Assembly (NCBI GenBank): GCA_049965775.1
Contig: JBMFVX010000073.1
Span: 1-14,836, forward strand
Source of the DNA: JABEVB01 sp049965775
Lineage (GTDB): Bacteria; Planctomycetota; Phycisphaerae; WQYP01
Length of the DNA stretch: 14,836 bases
Direction: 5' to 3'
Shown here: piece by piece, positions 13,879 through 14,836 of the stretch
How the letters are laid out: every line of letters begins with the position of its first letter
Numbering within the stretch: position 1 is the first letter of the stretch
The notes under the pieces: generated by a model
Seen by the model: the letters and a program-made list of their open reading frames with translations, nothing else
Databases searched by the model: none
Told to the model about the DNA's origin: nothing
Position numbers and translations under genes: made by a program

Positions 13879-14631
13879 TCAGCGCCGAAGGACGACAATT
13901 TCTACGCGGCGATTGAGCGCCAGGTCGGTGCGCGAACGCGGATGCTCCGAACCAAAGCTGATGGCCCGCATTCTGGAGCGCGATACGCCATGGTGCGCCA
14001 AAAACATCTCAACCGAGCGTGCCCGGGCCAGGCCCAAGGCGTAATTGCTCTTGTAGGGATGGTGGATGGGGCGGCTGTCGGTGTAGCCTTCGATCAGGAT
14101 GCGATGACCGGCATAGCGGCTCCGCAGCAGGTGGGCCACACGCATGAGCGTTCGCTCGGCGGATGGATGCAGCCGTGCGCTGGCCGAGGCAAACAACAGA
14201 TCGCTCGAAACAACCAGACGCGATACGCCATGATGTGTTTCGATGGTGAAGCCGCGTTCATGGGTAACGTGCGAGCGGCTTGCTACATGATGGTAATGAT
14301 GGTGTCGTGTTTCGGCGGAGTTCTGGCCGGCGGTGTTTGGTTCAGGCGGCAGTATGTTGGTCTGATTTTGAGCCGTTGCGGGCGGCGGCGTCTGTGTCTG
14401 CTGCTGGGCCGAAGCATTCATAGCGGCTTGCTGCTGCTGCAGTTGCTGCTGGTCGGCTTTTTCCTGGGCATTGGCGGCGGCAAGCTGGGCCTTGAGCTGC
14501 TGATTCTGTTGAAGCAGTTGATCGCGCTCCGCCTTTACTTTGTCTTGTGAGCAGCCGGTGTTAAAACCAACAAGAACAACGGCCGCTGCTCCGAGGACCA
14601 TTGCCTTGAACCATGACATACGAGCCAACAT
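13879..14631 (-). CDS. OmpA/Pal-domain peptidoglycan-associated lipoprotein
   Basis: Predicted 250-residue envelope protein. MLARMSWFKAMVLGAAAVVL with FNTGC (ending at Cys27) looks like a lipoprotein signal, though the -3 residue is Asn rather than Leu. Residues 30-80 are a Gln-rich coiled coil (ERDQLLQQNQQLKAQLAAAN and on). Residues 80-110 are a Pro/Thr/Asn linker, followed by a His-rich patch, RHHHYHH (109-115). Residues 128-250 form an OmpA-like domain, with IEGYTDSRP (180-188), LGLARARSVEMFL (199-211) and FGSEHP (226-231) followed by NRRVEIV (240-246), the pattern that grips diaminopimelate in peptidoglycan. The start at 14631 has AAGGAG 8 nt upstream; the longer reading from 14814 adds unrelated residues. 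It probably links outer membrane and cell wall. It is not clearly Pal of the Tol system, as no tol genes are nearby. Confidence 0.9.
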   Translation of the reverse strand: MLARMSWFKAMVLGAAAVVLVGFNTGCSQDKVKAERDQLLQQNQQLKAQLAAANAQEKADQQQLQQQQAAMNASAQQQTQTPPPATAQNQTNILPPEPNTAGQNSAETRHHHYHHVASRSHVTHERGFTIETHHGVSRLVVSSDLLFASASARLHPSAERTLMRVAHLLRSRYAGHRILIEGYTDSRPIHHPYKSNYALGLARARSVEMFLAHHGVSRSRMRAISFGSEHPRSRTDLALNRRVEIVVLRR

Positions 14632-14639
14632 TGTACGTT

Positions 14640-14645
14640 CTCCTT
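14640..14645 (-). promoter_or_regulatory. ribosome binding site that fixes the OmpA-like lipoprotein start
   Basis: AAGGAG on the minus strand, 8 nt before ATG 14631. From there the protein opens directly with a signal sequence. Confidence 0.8.
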
Positions 14646-14704
14646 GAGTATCAATCCGGCTGGCGGCCTGCCTTCCATGCAGGTACCGCTTAGCCAAAGA
14701 TGGA

Positions 14705-14732
14705 ATTGTACTTGAACCTATGGCCAAGGCAA
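14705..14732 (-). promoter_or_regulatory. possible promoter of the OmpA-like gene
   Basis: On the minus strand TTGCCT (14732-14727) and TACAAT (14710-14705, 5 of 6) are 16 bp apart. Transcription would begin near 14698, giving a leader of about 65 nt. The remaining bases to the window edge (14733-14836) hold no gene that I can support. Confidence 0.4.
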
Positions 14733-14836
14733 GGGTTGAGTGAAGTTTGCATTGCGATAGGGTGTGGCCATATTTTTTGGCACTCCGGCAAGGGATCATA
14801 TTCGCAATACCCAAGCGAAGCGCAATGCGGAGAGCC

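Noticed and set aside
13717..14550. 277-codon open frame on the plus strand
   Set aside because: It is antisense to the OmpA-like lipoprotein and its terminator. Its hydrophobic Leu-rich end comes from the complement of Gln codons.
14632..14814. 61-residue N-terminal extension of the OmpA-like protein
   Set aside because: It would bury the lipoprotein signal inside the chain, and the AAGGAG site sits correctly before ATG 14631.
1..14836. Mobile elements, CRISPR arrays, tRNA or rRNA genes, defence or biosynthetic gene clusters
   Set aside because: No transposase or integrase motifs, no regular repeat-spacer pattern, no cloverleaf sequences, and neighbouring genes are ordinary housekeeping or envelope genes with even composition.

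Overview
This window comes from the chromosome of a Gram-negative, free-living bacterium. The gene set best fits the PVC/Planctomycetota side of the tree, perhaps Phycisphaerae. Supporting this are a futalosine-route menaquinone enzyme (MqnD), LpxD for lipid A, a DUF481 outer-membrane barrel, a large secreted clan GH-A glycoside hydrolase of a kind I associate with Planctomycetes and Verrucomicrobia, and an EpsC-type long serine acetyltransferase. This placement rests on remembered family resemblance, not on a database search. DNA composition looks uniform and moderately GC-rich. I see no tRNA, rRNA, CRISPR array, transposase, phage gene or integration scar.

Layout. 88-681 (-): SatP/YaaH acetate transporter. 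A 365-bp regulatory gap separates it from the divergent mqnD at 1047-1889 (+). mqnD converges on a DUF481 outer-membrane protein at 2108-3274 (-), and the gap between them holds a REP-like hairpin element. Divergent from the DUF481 gene is the 905-residue secreted glycoside hydrolase at 3440-6157 (+), preceded by a 10-bp direct repeat with a 20-bp period. tpx (thiol peroxidase, 6366-6869, +) follows, with a perfect 12-bp palindrome in its leader. thrC (8195-9649, -) and lpxD (7044-8138, -) form a same-strand pair. A 367-bp divergent gap leads to an unrecognised secreted helical protein at 10017-11342 (+), whose stop codon overlaps that of cysE. hisH-hisA-cysE (13718 down to 11339, -) look like one transcription unit. 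An OmpA-domain lipoprotein (13879-14631, -) lies upstream and is closed by a clear intrinsic terminator before hisH.

How the genes work together. Most are core metabolism: menaquinone, threonine, histidine, cysteine and lipid A synthesis. The rest handle the envelope (DUF481, OmpA-like, LpxD), peroxide defence, acetate uptake and polysaccharide degradation. The DUF481/glycoside hydrolase divergent pair could share a control region.

I did not find a convincing undescribed multi-gene system. The items most worth a second look are the 441-residue secreted protein, the divergent GH-A enzyme with its direct-repeat upstream site, the palindrome in front of tpx, the CxxC insert in CysE, the possible leaderless starts of thrC and mqnD, and the dispersed-repeat-like hairpin at 2021-2064.
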